Origin: Branchinecta lynchi
Taxonomy: Eukaryota; Arthropoda; Branchiopoda; Anostraca; Branchinectidae
Direction: 5' to 3'
Assembly (NCBI GenBank): GCA_023053575.1
Contig: JAKZAP010000008.1
Span: 3,552,715 to 3,616,714 of the forward strand
DNA length: 64,000 bases
A program made the position numbers and the translations under genes. Each line of letters starts with the position of its first letter. Positions within the stretch are counted from its first letter, which is position 1. The notes under the pieces were generated by a model. That model did no database searches. It was given only the letters and a program-made list of their open reading frames with translations, and had not been told where the DNA came from. Shown here piece by piece: positions 1 to 11,804 of this stretch.

Positions 1-930
1 TAGAATACAAATTTACACTTAGAAGAGATTACACTTCAAACTAACGGACAAGACCGTGATGCGGAGAAAACTCCTATGCAGCTCATCAAGTTCAATAGTT
101 ATATTTGTTACTGGAAATTTATTTACTATTTTCCGAATTTTATACCAAATTGGGAAGTAAAGGAGGAATTTGCAGTAGCGGAAGTATGCTATTCGAATAG
201 CTGCTACATCTTTTTCTCCAGCAGGGGGCAAAGTCCAGAAGATTTTAGCTGGACAGCGGACGCAAGTGTAATCAGGAACCCTATAAATAATGAATTCTTG
301 ATCAGGAACCCTATAAATAATGAATTCTTGTTCCTTATGAATTCTACAGCAAAGTTCAGTGTTTATAATACAGATACACATCTTAATTATGTAACTACTT
401 AATAAGCCTAAAAGGTATGACTTTAATTTCTAACAGATCCACTCAATTAGTCATGTCAAGCCAGTATCTGGTTGGGGCTGTATACCAACTGGACTGTGAC
501 GCTTTAATCAAGATCAAATCCTTTTAACTTTACCCAGCACTGCTAGGGGTTGTGATAAAAAGGAAAACCGCGGAACATAGGGAGAGACAGTCGCTGCATT
601 TCTGATCCGAATTCTCCTTGCGATTCTCCTCGCAATTCTCAAATTTCGCGTTTTCGGGTTATTCAGATGAAGCGAATTCTCCTTTTCTTGTGTTTTTATC
701 AGAATCGAGAACGGGAACGCCCCGCGATTCTGCAGAATGAGAAGTTGCTCCGATGGTGAATTCTCGATTCTCGTCTCTTCAGTTCTTCTCCCTGATTGTT
801 CAACAGAGTACGTGTTCAATATGCATAAACATGCATACCGGGTTGCGGACGAGCTGCCAAATGAGTCTTTTTGTCAAAAGCGAGAATGTAGAAGCCAAAG
901 GAGCAAAAACGGTAATTTGTAGGAGAATCG
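1..930. other. Non-coding stretch with a 30-bp exact tandem duplication
   Basis: No supportable gene. Positions 271-300 are repeated exactly at 301-330 (unit begins ATCAGGAACC and ends GAATTCTTG). The stretch from about 600 to 930 is rich in GAATTCTC/GAGAATCG motifs on both strands and looks like a degraded inverted-repeat element, but I could not set its ends. The open frames here are short and show no recognisable domain. Confidence 0.5.
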
Positions 931-934
931 AGAA

Positions 935-1137
935 TACCCTTGATGACTACCTCTCCTTGCCGATGCAAATTCTCCGGCCTCTCCCGGTAGCTACCGGAAG
1001 AAAGACAGAAGTGGTGTCAGGGCTGGTCCCAAAGATCTTGGTGATTGATTGACACAGGATTTGAGTCGTACGGATACGCTTACTCCTTCTTCCTGAGGAT
1101 CACTGGCGTGTTTTGGACTTAGTCATACAGAGTATTC
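935..1137 (-). repeat. Dispersed ~200-bp repeat, copy 1
   Basis: In the opposite orientation this matches 13481-13690 and 48190-48372. Shared landmarks are a CTCAGGAAGAAGGAGTAAGC block, an ACTCAAATCCTGTGTCAA block and a GGAGAGGCCGGAG block. Partial related ends (ACTTAGTCATA...GAGTATT) also occur near 9200-9225 and 9450-9480. No coding potential is recognised. Confidence 0.75.
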
Positions 1138-1179
1138 AAAAGCGAGAACGGAGGGCTGATAATTCAGATCAAAAACGCA

Positions 1180-1482
1180 AATAGTGTCGGACGATTCCCA
1201 GCACCCGCCAGCAATACATCGCTCTCATTCGGGTTGGATGGACGACCTGTCGCTACTAAATTATGCTGATGATATTTTTAACCTGAGTAAAATCCTGGCT
1301 TCGACAGAGAAGAATTTTGCCAGTTTAAGTGAGGAGTATGAGGATATCGGTTTAAAATTCAGTCCGAGTAAGAGTGAATGCATCAAGTTTACTCGTAATC
1401 GACCAGGTTCCAATAGCGCTATAGTTTCTTTGGGTGATTCCAGTATCCAGTTTTAAAAATTATTGATTGATTGATTGATGTT
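1180..1482 (+). pseudogene. Non-LTR retrotransposon fragment: RT palm and 3' tail
   Basis: The frame 1184-1456 contains NYADDI followed by a helix-like stretch and GLKFSPSKSECIKF. This is the layout of the catalytic YADD box and following palm segment of non-LTR reverse transcriptases. The frame stops almost at once and is followed by a TTGATTGATTGATTGATG microsatellite (about 1463-1481), typical of a LINE 3' tail. The piece is therefore a short, heavily deleted copy. It differs from both the CR1-type copy at 48.6-50.1 kb and the L1-like copy at 27-32 kb (FADDI), so a third LINE lineage is likely. The clade cannot be named from so short a piece. Confidence 0.6.
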
Positions 1483-1671
1483 GCGGAGTTCCGACTTATA
1501 GTTATGGCGAATAGTTCGACGTTCGGGAGTCTGGTGCTTCCCCCAAGCCTGGTAGTCGGAAAAGACTGAATTAGTTGCGAGGCCCGGAATAAGAAGCAAT
1601 TTGACCAAGTCCAATGCCCTAATCCGCGGAGCCCTGTTGTGGTGTTTCCCACAAGTTCATTTTTCCAACTT

Positions 1672-1806
1672 GAGCGGCTTTGAGCCGGAAGAGGACCCTT
1701 GCCAAGAAGGGCCGAAATACAGCTCCAATAAAATTTAGCTTACGTATCCTTTTTGCACCATCAAATATGATTCGCAGTCAGCTTGGGCTGAAGGAAATGC
1801 CCTGTT
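1672..1806. repeat. TTTGACGGTGCAAAACG-type MITE, half copy
   Basis: It contains AGGACCCTTGCC, AAGAAGGGCCGAAATA, TTTTTGCACCATCAAATATG and the CAGCTTGGGCTGAAGG end block. All are shared with the complete hairpin copy near 34.4-34.65 kb. Only one arm is present here. Confidence 0.65.
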
Positions 1807-3377
1807 CGTCGATTGACAGGGGACTCGCAGGTCCCTCAGCGGGTCCCGCTCCGACCCTCGGTATCTGCTGCGGTTGGAATAAAGTGGGTTTATTCGTCAT
1901 TCCCTGTTAAATCACAAATTAAGTTTCGTGTCACGTCTTAGTCTCCCTTAAAAAGTTTAAAGTAGTTATGTGCAAAGGATCAAACCCGAGTTCCTTGTAA
2001 ACAAACTAACAAACTACAAACTTTAAAGCAGAGGAATCCTTTAAACTTTATGAACCCCTGATTTGAAAAAACTCAAGTACCAGTTAAGTTGCAGAATTGG
2101 ATGACTGCTAATCCTAACATGAACAAAGGTTTCGATGGGATCCCGAAGCAGGTCTTTTATTAGACTTCTCATCCTGACAATTGGGTTTTCCCTACTTCCG
2201 GTTTTCGCCAGCTCCCTTAAACATGGTATTTACCCCTAATCGTGCCATTAGCCCGATCCATTATTTGTTTTTATTTTCTTTTTCACTTGGGTAGGGAATG
2301 GAATAATAATTGTAGATAAAGGGAAGTTTACGGGAAAAGCGTATGGAGCTCAGAAACTTACCTTGTCAGTTTCCGCTCTTATTCTTCCCACGCTCCCTCG
2401 TAGCTACTTGGCAAATGGCCCCCTCGTTTTCAAGCACACCCTTTAGCCTTCGTTACGTCATACTTTACTTACATAACTTTTTTCTGGGTTCCTTCTAATG
2501 GCACTTTTCTCATTTCCCTAACGATCCTCATTTCTTCTTCATAAGCCATTTTTCCGGCTGGTGAACACAGGAGTGGGAATTTCCTGGAGAGGTGGAATCT
2601 GGGAGGGGTTGGTGATTCAGAAAACGAGGGGATTCATGTGGGGGAGTGGTGTTGCTTCCTCACTTTCATCTGATTATTGTCTCAGGTTAGCTGGGTAGCT
2701 CCTGTTGTCGAGCGGGTCTTTACATGGACTTAGGCTAGGATCGGTTCCCAAGAAAATTAGCCTCTTTACGTTGATTGACTCTGAAATCTTGATTGGGGTT
2801 GGTTAATCGGGTTAAAGAACCTTTCGGTTCAATACCGTATGCCGAAAACTAGCGCCAAACTTTTTACAACTCGCCAACGTTTAAGATTAAGAAAATGCCG
2901 TACCTTAAATGGCTTTCCAGCTTAGCCACTAATTTCTAATACTATAAAGCAGCAGAAAAGGCGTTCGCTTCTAAATGATCGGAGAAATTTTGACTAATCT
3001 GATCAGAGTCAAAAATCCCATCATTGGTGCACTTGAAACTATTGATCGATTCAGCGTTAAACCACATCTTCGGGGAAAAAAAATAATAACTTAAAATACA
3101 GCCCCCAGGTTGCGAAGCTTCTTTTGACAGTACCTACCCTGAGTCTGAAAGAAAACCTTCGTCGCTGTACGTTAGAGCTTAGAGCCGATCCAAACGAAAA
3201 AGGTTCTCACCTCAGTGTTTGTCCTATGCTTAAGCATTGGGATTAGTTCCGATGTTCCTCACCGGAAATTTCCATGGTACTGACTGCCTTTCTGAACCAA
3301 CCTTTCTTCAGGACTGTCGGCTAGACCCCAGCTCTCAAAGGGCTCTCCCGTTCGTCACAGTATCAGGGTTGTAAAGT

Positions 3378-3379
<2 letters not shown>
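1807..3379. other. Gene-free stretch
   Basis: No gene, RNA or complete element is recognised. Around 2126-2215 there is a fragment of the GGATCCC-ended repeat family (TTTCGATGGGATCCC followed by CTTCCGGTTTTCGCC-like sequence). The rest is unique-looking non-coding sequence. Confidence 0.5.
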
Positions 3380-3421
<42 letters not shown>

Positions 3422-3680
3422 AGGATTCTGATCACTCTCACTTGATGGAAGCCAAAGTGATCAACACGTAGTTTGCTGGTTGAAAAAAGATAATTTTCTG
3501 TCTAACAAGGCTGAGTATACCGGTTTCAAATAAAATAAGATAAGGAGGGGCTTAGTTAGTGCAGTAATTTGCGTAACCAATAATGCAGCCCCGCTCCCCA
3601 CCGGGGAACGTCACGTATTTTGTCATCCAGTCGGTAAATACCTTGCCCCCTCCCAAACATTTTGGCTAGTGATGACTCTG
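3380..3680. repeat. 42-bp poly-C tract and a degraded hAT-like MITE end
   Basis: An uninterrupted run of C covers about 3380-3421. Downstream, 3620-3680 carries CCAGTCGGTAAATACC, CCAAACATTTTGGCTAGT and a GACTCTG end. This matches one terminus of the G-tract MITE family seen at 25487-25670 and 33320-33564. The other terminus is not clear. Confidence 0.5.
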
Positions 3681-3732
3681 CCCCAACCAACCCTACTATG
3701 TTCCACTCGTGGACGGTAACCAGTGGCTTCAC

Positions 3733-6200
3733 TTTTTATGGCACTTGCCCTTCGGCCAAGTGCCATATAGCGATTGCAATTTCTGTCCGTCCGTCGGTCT
3801 GTCGGTCTGTCCAGGTTTTGCTAGTTCGGGCACTTCCGCATAAGCTAGGACGATAAAACTTGGCAGGCATATCAGGGACCCCAAATGATTAAGTTGGAAA
3901 TAGTCACTTCCCCGATCCGAGCACCGTGGGGGGAGTGGAGGGAGGGGGAATCCGGAATCTTGAGGTATTTTTAACTTTTGAACGGGTGATCGGATCTCGA
4001 TGAAACTTAATATTTGGAACGACCTCATGCCTCAGACGACCCACTTAAAATCCGGACCGGATCCGGTGACTTTTGGGGGGAGCTGGAGGGGGCAACCGGA
4101 AATCTTGGGAAACGCTATGAGTGGAGGGATCGAGATGAAACTTGGTGGGAAGACACCTAGCAAACACTAGATACATCATTGACATAACCGAGCCAATTCG
4201 GGCTCTGTGGGGGAGTGGAGGGAGGGGGAATCCGGAATCTTGAGGTATTTATAACTTTTGAACGGGTGATCGGATCTCGATGGAACTTGATATTTGGAAA
4301 GACCTCATGCCTCAGACGACCTACTTAAAATCCGGACCGGATCCGGTGACTTTTGGGGGGAGCTGGAGGGGGCAACCGGAAATCTTGGGAAACGCTATGA
4401 GTGGAGGGATCGAGATGAAACTTGGTGGGAAGACACCTAGCAAAGACTAGATACATCATTGACATAACCGAGCCGATTCGGTTACTGTGGGGGGAGTGGA
4501 GGGAGGGGGAATCCGGAATCTTGAGGTATTTTTAACTTTTGAACGGGTGATCGGATCTCGATGGAACTTGATATTAGGAAAGACCTCATACCTCAGACGA
4601 CCCACTTAAAATCTGGACCGGATCCGGTGACTTTTGGGGGGAGCTGCAGGGGGCAACCGGAAATCTTGGGAAACGCTATGAGTGGAGGGATCGAGATGAA
4701 ACTTGGTGTGAAGACACCTAGCAAACACTAGATACATCATTGACATAACCGAGCCGATTCGGGCACTGTGGGGGGAGTGGAGGGAGGGGGAATCCGGAAT
4801 CTTGAGGTATTTATAACTTTTGAACGGGTGATCGGATCTCGATGGAACTTGATATTTGGAATGACCTCATACCTCAGACGACCCACTTAAAATCTGGACC
4901 GGATCCAGTGACTTTTGGGGGGAGCTGCAGGGGGCAACCGGAAATCTTGGGAAACGCTATGAGTGGAGGGATCGAGATGAAACTTGGTGTGAAGACACCT
5001 AGCAAACACTAGATACATCATTGACATAACCGAGCCGATTTGGGCACTGTGGGGGGAGTGGAGGGAGGGGGAATCCGGAATCTTGAGGTATTTATAACTT
5101 TTGAACGGGTGATCGGATCTCGATGGAACTTGATATTTGGAAAGACCTCATGCCTCAGACGACCCACTTAAAATCCGGACCGGATCCGGTGACTTTTGGG
5201 GGGAGCTGGAGGAGGCAACCGGAAATCTTGGGAAACGCTATGAGTGGAGGGGTCGAGATGAAACTTGGTGGGAAGACACCTAGCAAACACTAGATACATC
5301 ATTGACATGACCGAGCCGATTCGGGCACTGTCGGGGGAGTGGAGGGAGGGGGAATCCGGAACCTTGAGGTATTTATAACTTTTGAACGGGTGACCGGATC
5401 TCGATGAAACTTGATATTTGGAACGGCCTCATGCCTCAGCGACCCACTTAAAATATGGACCGGATCCGGTGACTTTTGGGGGAGCTGGAGGGGGCAACCG
5501 GAAATCTTGGGAAACGCTATGAGTGGAGGGATCGAGATGAAACTTGGTGTGAAGACACCTAGCAAACACTAGATACATCATTGACATAACCGAGCCAATT
5601 CGGGCACTGTGGGGGGAGTGGAGGGAGGGGGAATCCGGAATCTTGAGGTATTTATAACTTTTGAACGGGTGATCGGATCTCGATGGAACTTGATATTTGG
5701 AAAGGCCTCATGCCTCAGACGACCCACTTAAAATCCGGACCGGATCCGGTGACTTTTGGGGGAGCTGGAGGGGTTAACCGGAAATCTTGGGAAACGCTAT
5801 GAGTGGAGGGATCGAGATGAAACTTGGTGTGAAGACACCTAGCAAACACTAGATACATCATTGACATGACCGAGCCGATTCGGGTACTGTTGGGGGAGTG
5901 GAGGGAGGGGGAATCCGGAATCTTGAGGTATTTATAACTTTTGAACGGGGAACCGGATCTCGATGAAACTTGATATTTGGAAAGACCTCATGCCGCAGAC
6001 GACCCACTTAAAATCCGGACCGGATCCGGTGACTTTTGGGGGGAGCTGGAGGGGAGAACCGGAAATATTGGAAAACGCTATGAGTGGAGGGATCGAGATG
6101 AAACTTGGTGGGAAGACACCTAGCAAACGCTAGATATATCATTGACATAACCGAGCCGTGCCTACTCGTAACAAGTGCCATATGAGCTCGTAGCTCTTGT
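3733..6200. mobile_element. CATATGGCACTT-family element carrying a satellite array
   Basis: The left end is a perfect-looking hairpin (ATGGCACTTGCC, then GGCCAAGTGCCAT) followed by a GTCCGTCCGTCGGTCTGT microsatellite. The right end reads ACAAGTGCCATATGAGCTC...AGCTCTTG. A second copy in the opposite orientation lies at 40204-41524 and a third, degraded one at 14021-14850; both have the same two ends. Almost the whole interior is the ~280-bp array annotated separately. There is no transposase frame, so the element is non-autonomous. The plan (subterminal inverted repeat, one hairpin end, microsatellite and minisatellite core) recalls Helentron-derived HINE/DINE elements, but that is inference. 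Confidence 0.6.
3921..6156. repeat. ~280-bp satellite array, eight units
   Basis: The marker GGGGGAGTGGAGGGAGGGGG recurs near 3928, 4209, 4490, 4770, 5050, 5330, 5610 and 5890, a very regular 280-281 bp period. Units also share GAACGGGTGATCGGATCTCG, CCGGACCGGATCCGGTGAC and GAAGACACCTAGCAAAC blocks. Units are nearly identical, which suggests recent amplification or homogenisation. The minus-strand open frames within it are periodic by-products of the repeat, not genes. Confidence 0.9.
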
Positions 6201-6654
6201 TTTTATGTAATAATCTTCTCCAACCGTCCCTTTTCACCGGGTACTGATCGGTCCAAGTCGATTCATTTGTGTAGAAATTAGCAATCCCTGACTATCCTCG
6301 GATTTGTACCCTGTAGACCCTTCTTTCGCCGCTGAAGGAATTCCTAGGGTCTGGATCCGACTGAAGCTTCCAATTGGGTGCTCTCGAATGGCTTCATAAA
6401 TCAGGATTTCGGGAGGGTGAGATGAGTTTTTGCACGGGTCTGTAGGTGCAGGATAAGGAAATCCTCGGTGGATTTGACAGCTAAGGATTTAGCCGACTGA
6501 AAATAGATTGATTGATATTTGATCGACTGTGGAGGGATTTACTCTCGTCTTGCATAACGTTCACTATCTGGCCAAGTTTTTTGGTAAATATTCTCTGCGT
6601 ATATTCGAACAATGGATAAAACGGATACGTCAGCTATACGATCCTTTGGCAGCG

Positions 6655-6984
6655 ATATTTGGCCAAATATTCCTTAAGCCCAAGCTGACTGCGAATCATA
6701 TTTGACAGGGCAAAACGGATATGTCAGCTGAAATTTTATTAAAGCTATATTTGGGCCCTTCTTGGCAAGGGTCCTCGAGAGGCGGTCGAACGCCAGGCAC
6801 AACGTTGGGGAAGAAACGAACCTGCAGTAATTAATTACGCTGGGTCAGTTATACAGGTATATGATCATTGCAGGTTCTTATCTTCCCCAACGTTGTCCCG
6901 GACGTTTGACAGCCTGATTATGACCCTTTCCGAGAAGGGCCGAAATATCGATGCCAAAGCGTCGTAGCTGACGTTTCCATTCTG
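6655..6984. repeat. TTTGACGGTGCAAAACG-type MITE, degraded copy
   Basis: Left half: CCCAAGCTGACTGCGAATC, TTTGACAGGGCAAAACGG and CCCTTCTTGGCAAGGGTCC. The right half, around 6915-6980, repeats them in inverted order (GAGAAGGGCCGAAATA, then GTAGCTGACGTTTCC). It is the same family as the 34.4-kb copy and abuts the foldback element that starts at 6985. Confidence 0.6.
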
Positions 6985-7221
6985 GTCTATCGTTCCCGGA
7001 CCTGGAACTGATACCTCAAATGCTAAAAGTACTCGAACGGTCGAGTATGCTGTCACACAGGAGCTAATAGTACTCAACCAGTCGATTAACAGGGGTCATG
7101 GGAGCTATTAATACTCGGCCAGTCGAGGAATCGAGCCTTCATTCGCTATCAGTACTAGACTGGTCGAGTACTCGTGTCTTGAGAAGCTAAAAGTACTTGA
7201 CTATATGCAGCTTGTAGTCAG

Positions 7222-7964
7222 AAATTCCCTATTTCCTATTTTATTTAAGGCACTAGCTCGCCCACTAATTAAATATGGCCACGCAACAACAAGGCCCTTC
7301 TATATCAAGAACATTATCGCCATTGAGCAAGTTCAAAGAAGAGCAACAAAAACAGTGCCAGCCATTCGCCATCTGCCTTATGAAAACCGGCTTCAAAAAC
7401 TACGATTACCCAGTTTATCTCACAGATTTCTTCGAGGTGATTTGATCGAAACTTTCAAAATTTGCCATAGTTAATTATGATAATATTAGGCCTGATGATG
7501 TCTTCACTTTCAATCACAACGGTCTCAGAGGAGACAACTTGAAACTGAGTAGAGAGATATTCCGAAAAGACATCGGAAAATGGAGCTTTAGAAACCGAAG
7601 TAGAATCGAGGCCGTATCCAGGGGGGGGGGGTAGGGGGTTGACCCCCCCCGAAACACACAAAAATAGTCATTTTTATAGGCTTTTCCCTCTGATCTATGT
7701 CTTTTTAGTACTTTTTTGTCAGACCCGCACGGAACCCCCCCCCCCCCCCTACTGAAATAAATTCCTGGATACGTGCCTGAGTAGAATAGTGGAATAATCT
7801 CCCAGAAAGTGTTGTAAATGCCGAAAATATGAACCAATTCAAAGCAGGCGTCGACTACCACCTGGCTGAAATTCAATTTAGTGTGTTAAGTGTACCGAGA
7901 AATTTATAGAGGCGAAAGCCTTATTATTGCAATTATTTTATTATTATTGTTATTATTATTATTA
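7222..7964 (+). pseudogene. CR1-type LINE 3' fragment inserted in the foldback left arm
   Basis: The frame beginning at 7205 encodes a segment with RPLIKYGHATTRPFY, VQRRATK, LRLPSLSHRF and RGDLIETFKICH. It closely parallels the C-terminal part of the reverse-transcriptase polyprotein at 48636-50102 (RPILEYGHCSVRPFY, VQRRLTK, LKLPTLAYRF, RGDLIETYKLCHG). After a frameshift near 7470 the homology continues (IRPDDVFTFNHNGLRGDNLKL) to about 7880. It is interrupted by a small MITE at 7607-7779. The 3' end is GAGGCGAAAGCC followed by a (TTATTA)n tail, the same tail type as the 48.6-kb copy. It is 5'-truncated and dead. Comparison with the foldback right arm places the insertion just after GTAGTCAG. 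Confidence 0.85.
7607..7779. mobile_element. hAT-like MITE (GTATCCAGG family) with perfect 8-bp TSD
   Basis: The termini CGAGGCCGTATCCAGG and CCTGGATACGTGCCTG form an inverted repeat. They are flanked on both sides by AGTAGAAT (7599-7606 and 7780-7787), a perfect 8-bp target duplication. The interior holds G and C homopolymers. Removing the element restores the CR1 reading across the site. An 8-bp duplication and CAG-type ends fit the hAT superfamily; no transposase is present. Confidence 0.85.
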
Positions 7965-10129
7965 GAAAGGAACAGGTCGAGTAATTACTACCATAGCAGC
8001 TATCTTTCCTCGACCATACAAATGAAATCCCGAGTTGTAAGGTCGAGTAACCAACACCCCAGGGACTAACAGTACTCGACCATATAACCGGTTAAGTAGG
8101 TCGAGTATTCATGGCAATGGCAGCTATTAGTACTCGATCTAAAAAAGGAGGGTAGATGGGTCGAGTATTTGACGGCCCAGGAGCTAATCGTCCTCGACTT
8201 AATATTACTAATAAGAGGTCAAGTATTCAGGGTTGTGACGCCTAAAAATGCTCGACCTATTGAAAGACGATTGGTAGGTCGAGTACTTGACGCCCTAGCC
8301 ACTGTTCGTACTCGAACTAATATCGTTAATAAGAGGTCAAGTATTCAGGGTGGTGAGGGCTAAAAATACTCGACCTGTTGAAGTAGGATTGATGCCATAG
8401 CAGCTATTCGTACTCGACCTAATATTACTAATAAGAGGTCAAGTGTATTCACGGTGGTGACGACTAAAAACACTCGACCTAGTGAAGGAGGATTGGTAGG
8501 TCGAGTACTTGACGCGCTGACCGCTGTTCGTACTCGACCTAATGTTTCTAAGAGAAGGTCAAGTATTCGTGGTGGTGACAGCTAAATACTCGGGCTATGA
8601 AAGAAGGATTGGTTGATCGAGTAATTGACTCCCTAGCCACTACTCGTACTCAATCTGGCAGAGTATTTAAGGTGGGGGTAGCTATTAGTACTCAACCTAA
8701 CAAATGGGGCATTGATAGGTCGAGTATTTGACGTCGCACCAGCTATATGTACTCGACCTAATCGAGTACCATATCTCTGGCTCGCCGAGATAACTTTCCA
8801 CTCGTAGTGTGAATGTACTTTACACGCCATGATTTATTAGGTCGAGTATTAATAGCGAGCACGTCCATCAAATACATTTTTAAACTAGGTCAAGTACGAA
8901 TAACTGCTGAGACGTAACTTGACAAAATACTTGACAAGTGCTAATAACTACCGTCCCTCCAATACTCGACCTCCCATTATTAGAAGAGGTCAATAACCTG
9001 CCAGGTTGAATACCAATAGCGGCTAAATCAGTAATCTTGATGTCTAAATCTTTGTCCGATGAAGAATCGCCTTGTTCCTAGCGAAGAGTCAGAAGCGTCA
9101 CCACAGCTTTCCTCATTGAACAATGTTGATTGGTAGACATAGGGTTTGAGTCATCGTTCGGGCGACGTTTTTCGTTCTTCCCGTAGGTTCCCTGGCGTGT
9201 TCAGGAATTAGTCATATGGAGTATTACTCGACCTGCCAATCCTCCTTCAACAGATCGAGTACTTTTTTGGCCCTCAAGACCCTGAATACTTGAACTATTA
9301 TTAGTAATATTAGCTCGAGGACGAACAGCTGCTAGGGCATCAAGTATTCGACCTACCAACCCTCCTTCAAATAGGTCGAGTAGTTTTAGTAGTTTTATCA
9401 CCCTGAATACTTGACCTTTGATCAGTAATATTAGGTCGAGGAACAGCGGGAATTCTGGAATAAGTCACATAGAGTATTACTCGACCTACCAATCCTCTTT
9501 CAATAGTTTGAGTATTTTTAGCCGCCAAAACTCTGAATGCTTGACCTCTTATTAGTAATATTAGGTCGAGTACGAACAGCTGCTATGGCATCAAGGTACT
9601 CGACCTACCAATCCTCTTTCAACAGGTCGAGTATTCTCAGCCGTCAGAACCCTGAATACTCGACCTCTTTTTAGCAATATTAGGTCGAGTACGATTAGCT
9701 CCTGGAACGTCAAATACTCGACCCGTCGATCCTTCTTTTTAGATCGAGTATGAATACTCGACCTATACTTTACCAATTATATGGTCGAGTACTATTAGTC
9801 CCTGGGGTGTTCGTTACTCGGCCTTACAACTTTTCGGATTCCATTTGTGTGGTCGAGGAAAGATATCTCGTATGGTAGTAATTACTCGACCTGTTCCTTC
9901 CTGACTCCAAGTTCCATATAGTCAAGTACTTTAGCTTCCCAAGACATGGATACTCGACCAGTCTAGTACTGATAGCTACTGGAGGCTTGATTCCTTGACT
10001 GGTCGAGTACTAATAGCTCCCACAACCCGTTTTAGTCGGCTGGTCGAGTACTACTGTGTGGCAGCATACTCGACCGGTCGCGTACTTTTAGCTTTTGATG
10101 TATTAGTTCCAGGTCCGGGAACGATAGAC

Positions 10130-11804
10130 ACTACCATCCATTTTATACATTGTCTGAATAATGTTTCCGAGTCAGCTGCTTGGGATCAAAAATAGCATTT
10201 AATTCTCTGCCTGCAGTGACATCTATCTTGGAGTAGGGGGAGCTCGGGGTTGACTCGTCCTTGTCACTAGGCCACCATTTTTTGGCGGATCTACTCCGTA
10301 TTTGTTTTCAAACGTGTAGAATGTCTGAGATAATAGCTTTTTAAGTAAATATTTGTTTCTCTTTTTAGTTCGTGCGAACAAACCTCGTACCCATGCGGTT
10401 TAATCGGACAGGCCCCGGGTTGGCTGGTACAATTTTCAGTATACTATATTTTACTCAACTTTGTTTAAATATTTAATAAAAGTGGAACAGGTAATAACTG
10501 CAGCTCAAAAGTTAACATAAAACTGAAGATACATTTTTTAAGATTACCGGATGCTGGAGACGCCGAGGTTGTATTAAAATGAAAATATTTAGTTTTCTCG
10601 TTCAGTTCCCCCAGCAATTCCAGGGGCTGATAACTTACAACTTATTTTCGATTCTATAGAAAGAAGATTTTAGTCCCACTCTTGCACAGAAAGAATATCT
10701 TCTGTTCCTTTTCTTGTTCAACTTTCCAACAAAAGAGACTCAGAGACTTTTTCCCAAACAGAACTTCACAAGGACGAATTTGTATTTCTTTTGTCCCTCC
10801 TTGAAAATATCATAAGCAAAGTTAGTTACAATGAATTCAATAAACACAAACATTTATAATTTTTTACTTTATTATAGCCAATCTGTTAGATAATTACTTA
10901 GACATAGACATTTTTTTAATTTCATCAAAAACACATAAATTAAACAAACAATTTACCATTAACGGCCACTTTTAAGACAAAAAATCCTGAATGTGGCCGT
11001 AGTTCTAACCACCATGAATGCGATTGAATGAATTATCTTCGGTTGTGGCCGTCTCTTTTATAGCGTTCATTATTTCGATTTTGATAACTAATTCTGTTAA
11101 CAAACAATACGATAACGACTCTGATAATATTGTTTTGTATTTTTCTAGCTCAGTTTCTGTTTTCTGGGGTATCAGTTAGCAAAGACTGTCCAAACCAACC
11201 CCTTGAAAACTTTCCCAACCAACCCACCCTGGCTGAAATAACAAAATGGCGTACCATAGGAAAACCAATTGATCTATCTTGAAAATACTAAGCAGGCTGT
11301 AAACCCCGATCACTAAGCTGTGCCTTACCATTTGTTCATTAGAAATCAGATCTTATGCATTTTTTTCAGATTTCAGCGACAATCTTTGATATTTTTTTCG
11401 CGGGTGTCCAGACCAACACCATGTCTGACTCGACCCCGAGCTCCCTTACCTCACCTTACGTTCAGTTTGTTATGGACAATCTTTTCTGAATATGCCATCA
11501 GTGCCCATGAACTTTAGCCCAATCTCTGCTTCTGTTTTTGGTACCAGACCGAAGTCAGCCACTCTGTAAATACGAGCTAGTTCTGAATGCGAGCGTTTTT
11601 CCGTTCTTTCCGTCGTTCCTGTCTTTTCGTACCCTCTAACTGGGCTTGAAATCTCGTTAGGCTTAGGATTTATACAAATATTGTTGGAATATTCTATTTA
11701 GATTTCTAAACAAAGAACTCAATGGTAGCTTCTGCAAGAGAGAGTTTTTTAAAGACCATTGTCTTCGACGAAGGGATGTTTAGTATTATTATTGCTATTA
11801 CAGT
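10130..11804. other. Gene-free AT-rich stretch
   Basis: I see no gene, tRNA or element with definable ends. Short open frames in it lack domains and splice context. Confidence 0.45.

Larger units (their letters stand above)
6985..10129. mobile_element. Foldback element of GTCGAGTA palindromes with long inverted repeats
   Basis: The ends GTCTATCGTTCCCGGACCTG (6985) and CAGGTCCGGGAACGATAGAC (10129) are inverted copies. The inverted homology runs inward for most of the element: about 220 bp at each edge align base by base, and the inner parts (8.0-8.8 kb against 9.2-9.95 kb) continue it. The sequence is made of many short modules joined by GGTCGAGTA/TACTCGACC half-palindromes, alternating with CTATTAGTACTCGAC and AGCAGCTATT-like spacers. 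The centre lies near 8.9-9.1 kb. No transposase is visible. A CR1 fragment interrupts the left arm at 7222-7964; the right arm shows the uninterrupted reading. No convincing target-site duplication was found. Confidence 0.8.

Noticed and set aside
3921..6156. Minus-strand open frames of 60-90 codons repeated through the satellite
   Set aside because: They recur with the 280-bp period and differ only by satellite mutations, so they are repeat by-products.
8040..9780. Regular GTCGAGTA repeats resembling a CRISPR-like array
   Set aside because: The repeats are palindromic half-modules with variable spacing, arranged as one large inverted repeat with defined ends, in a eukaryotic genome. This is a foldback element, not an array with unique spacers.
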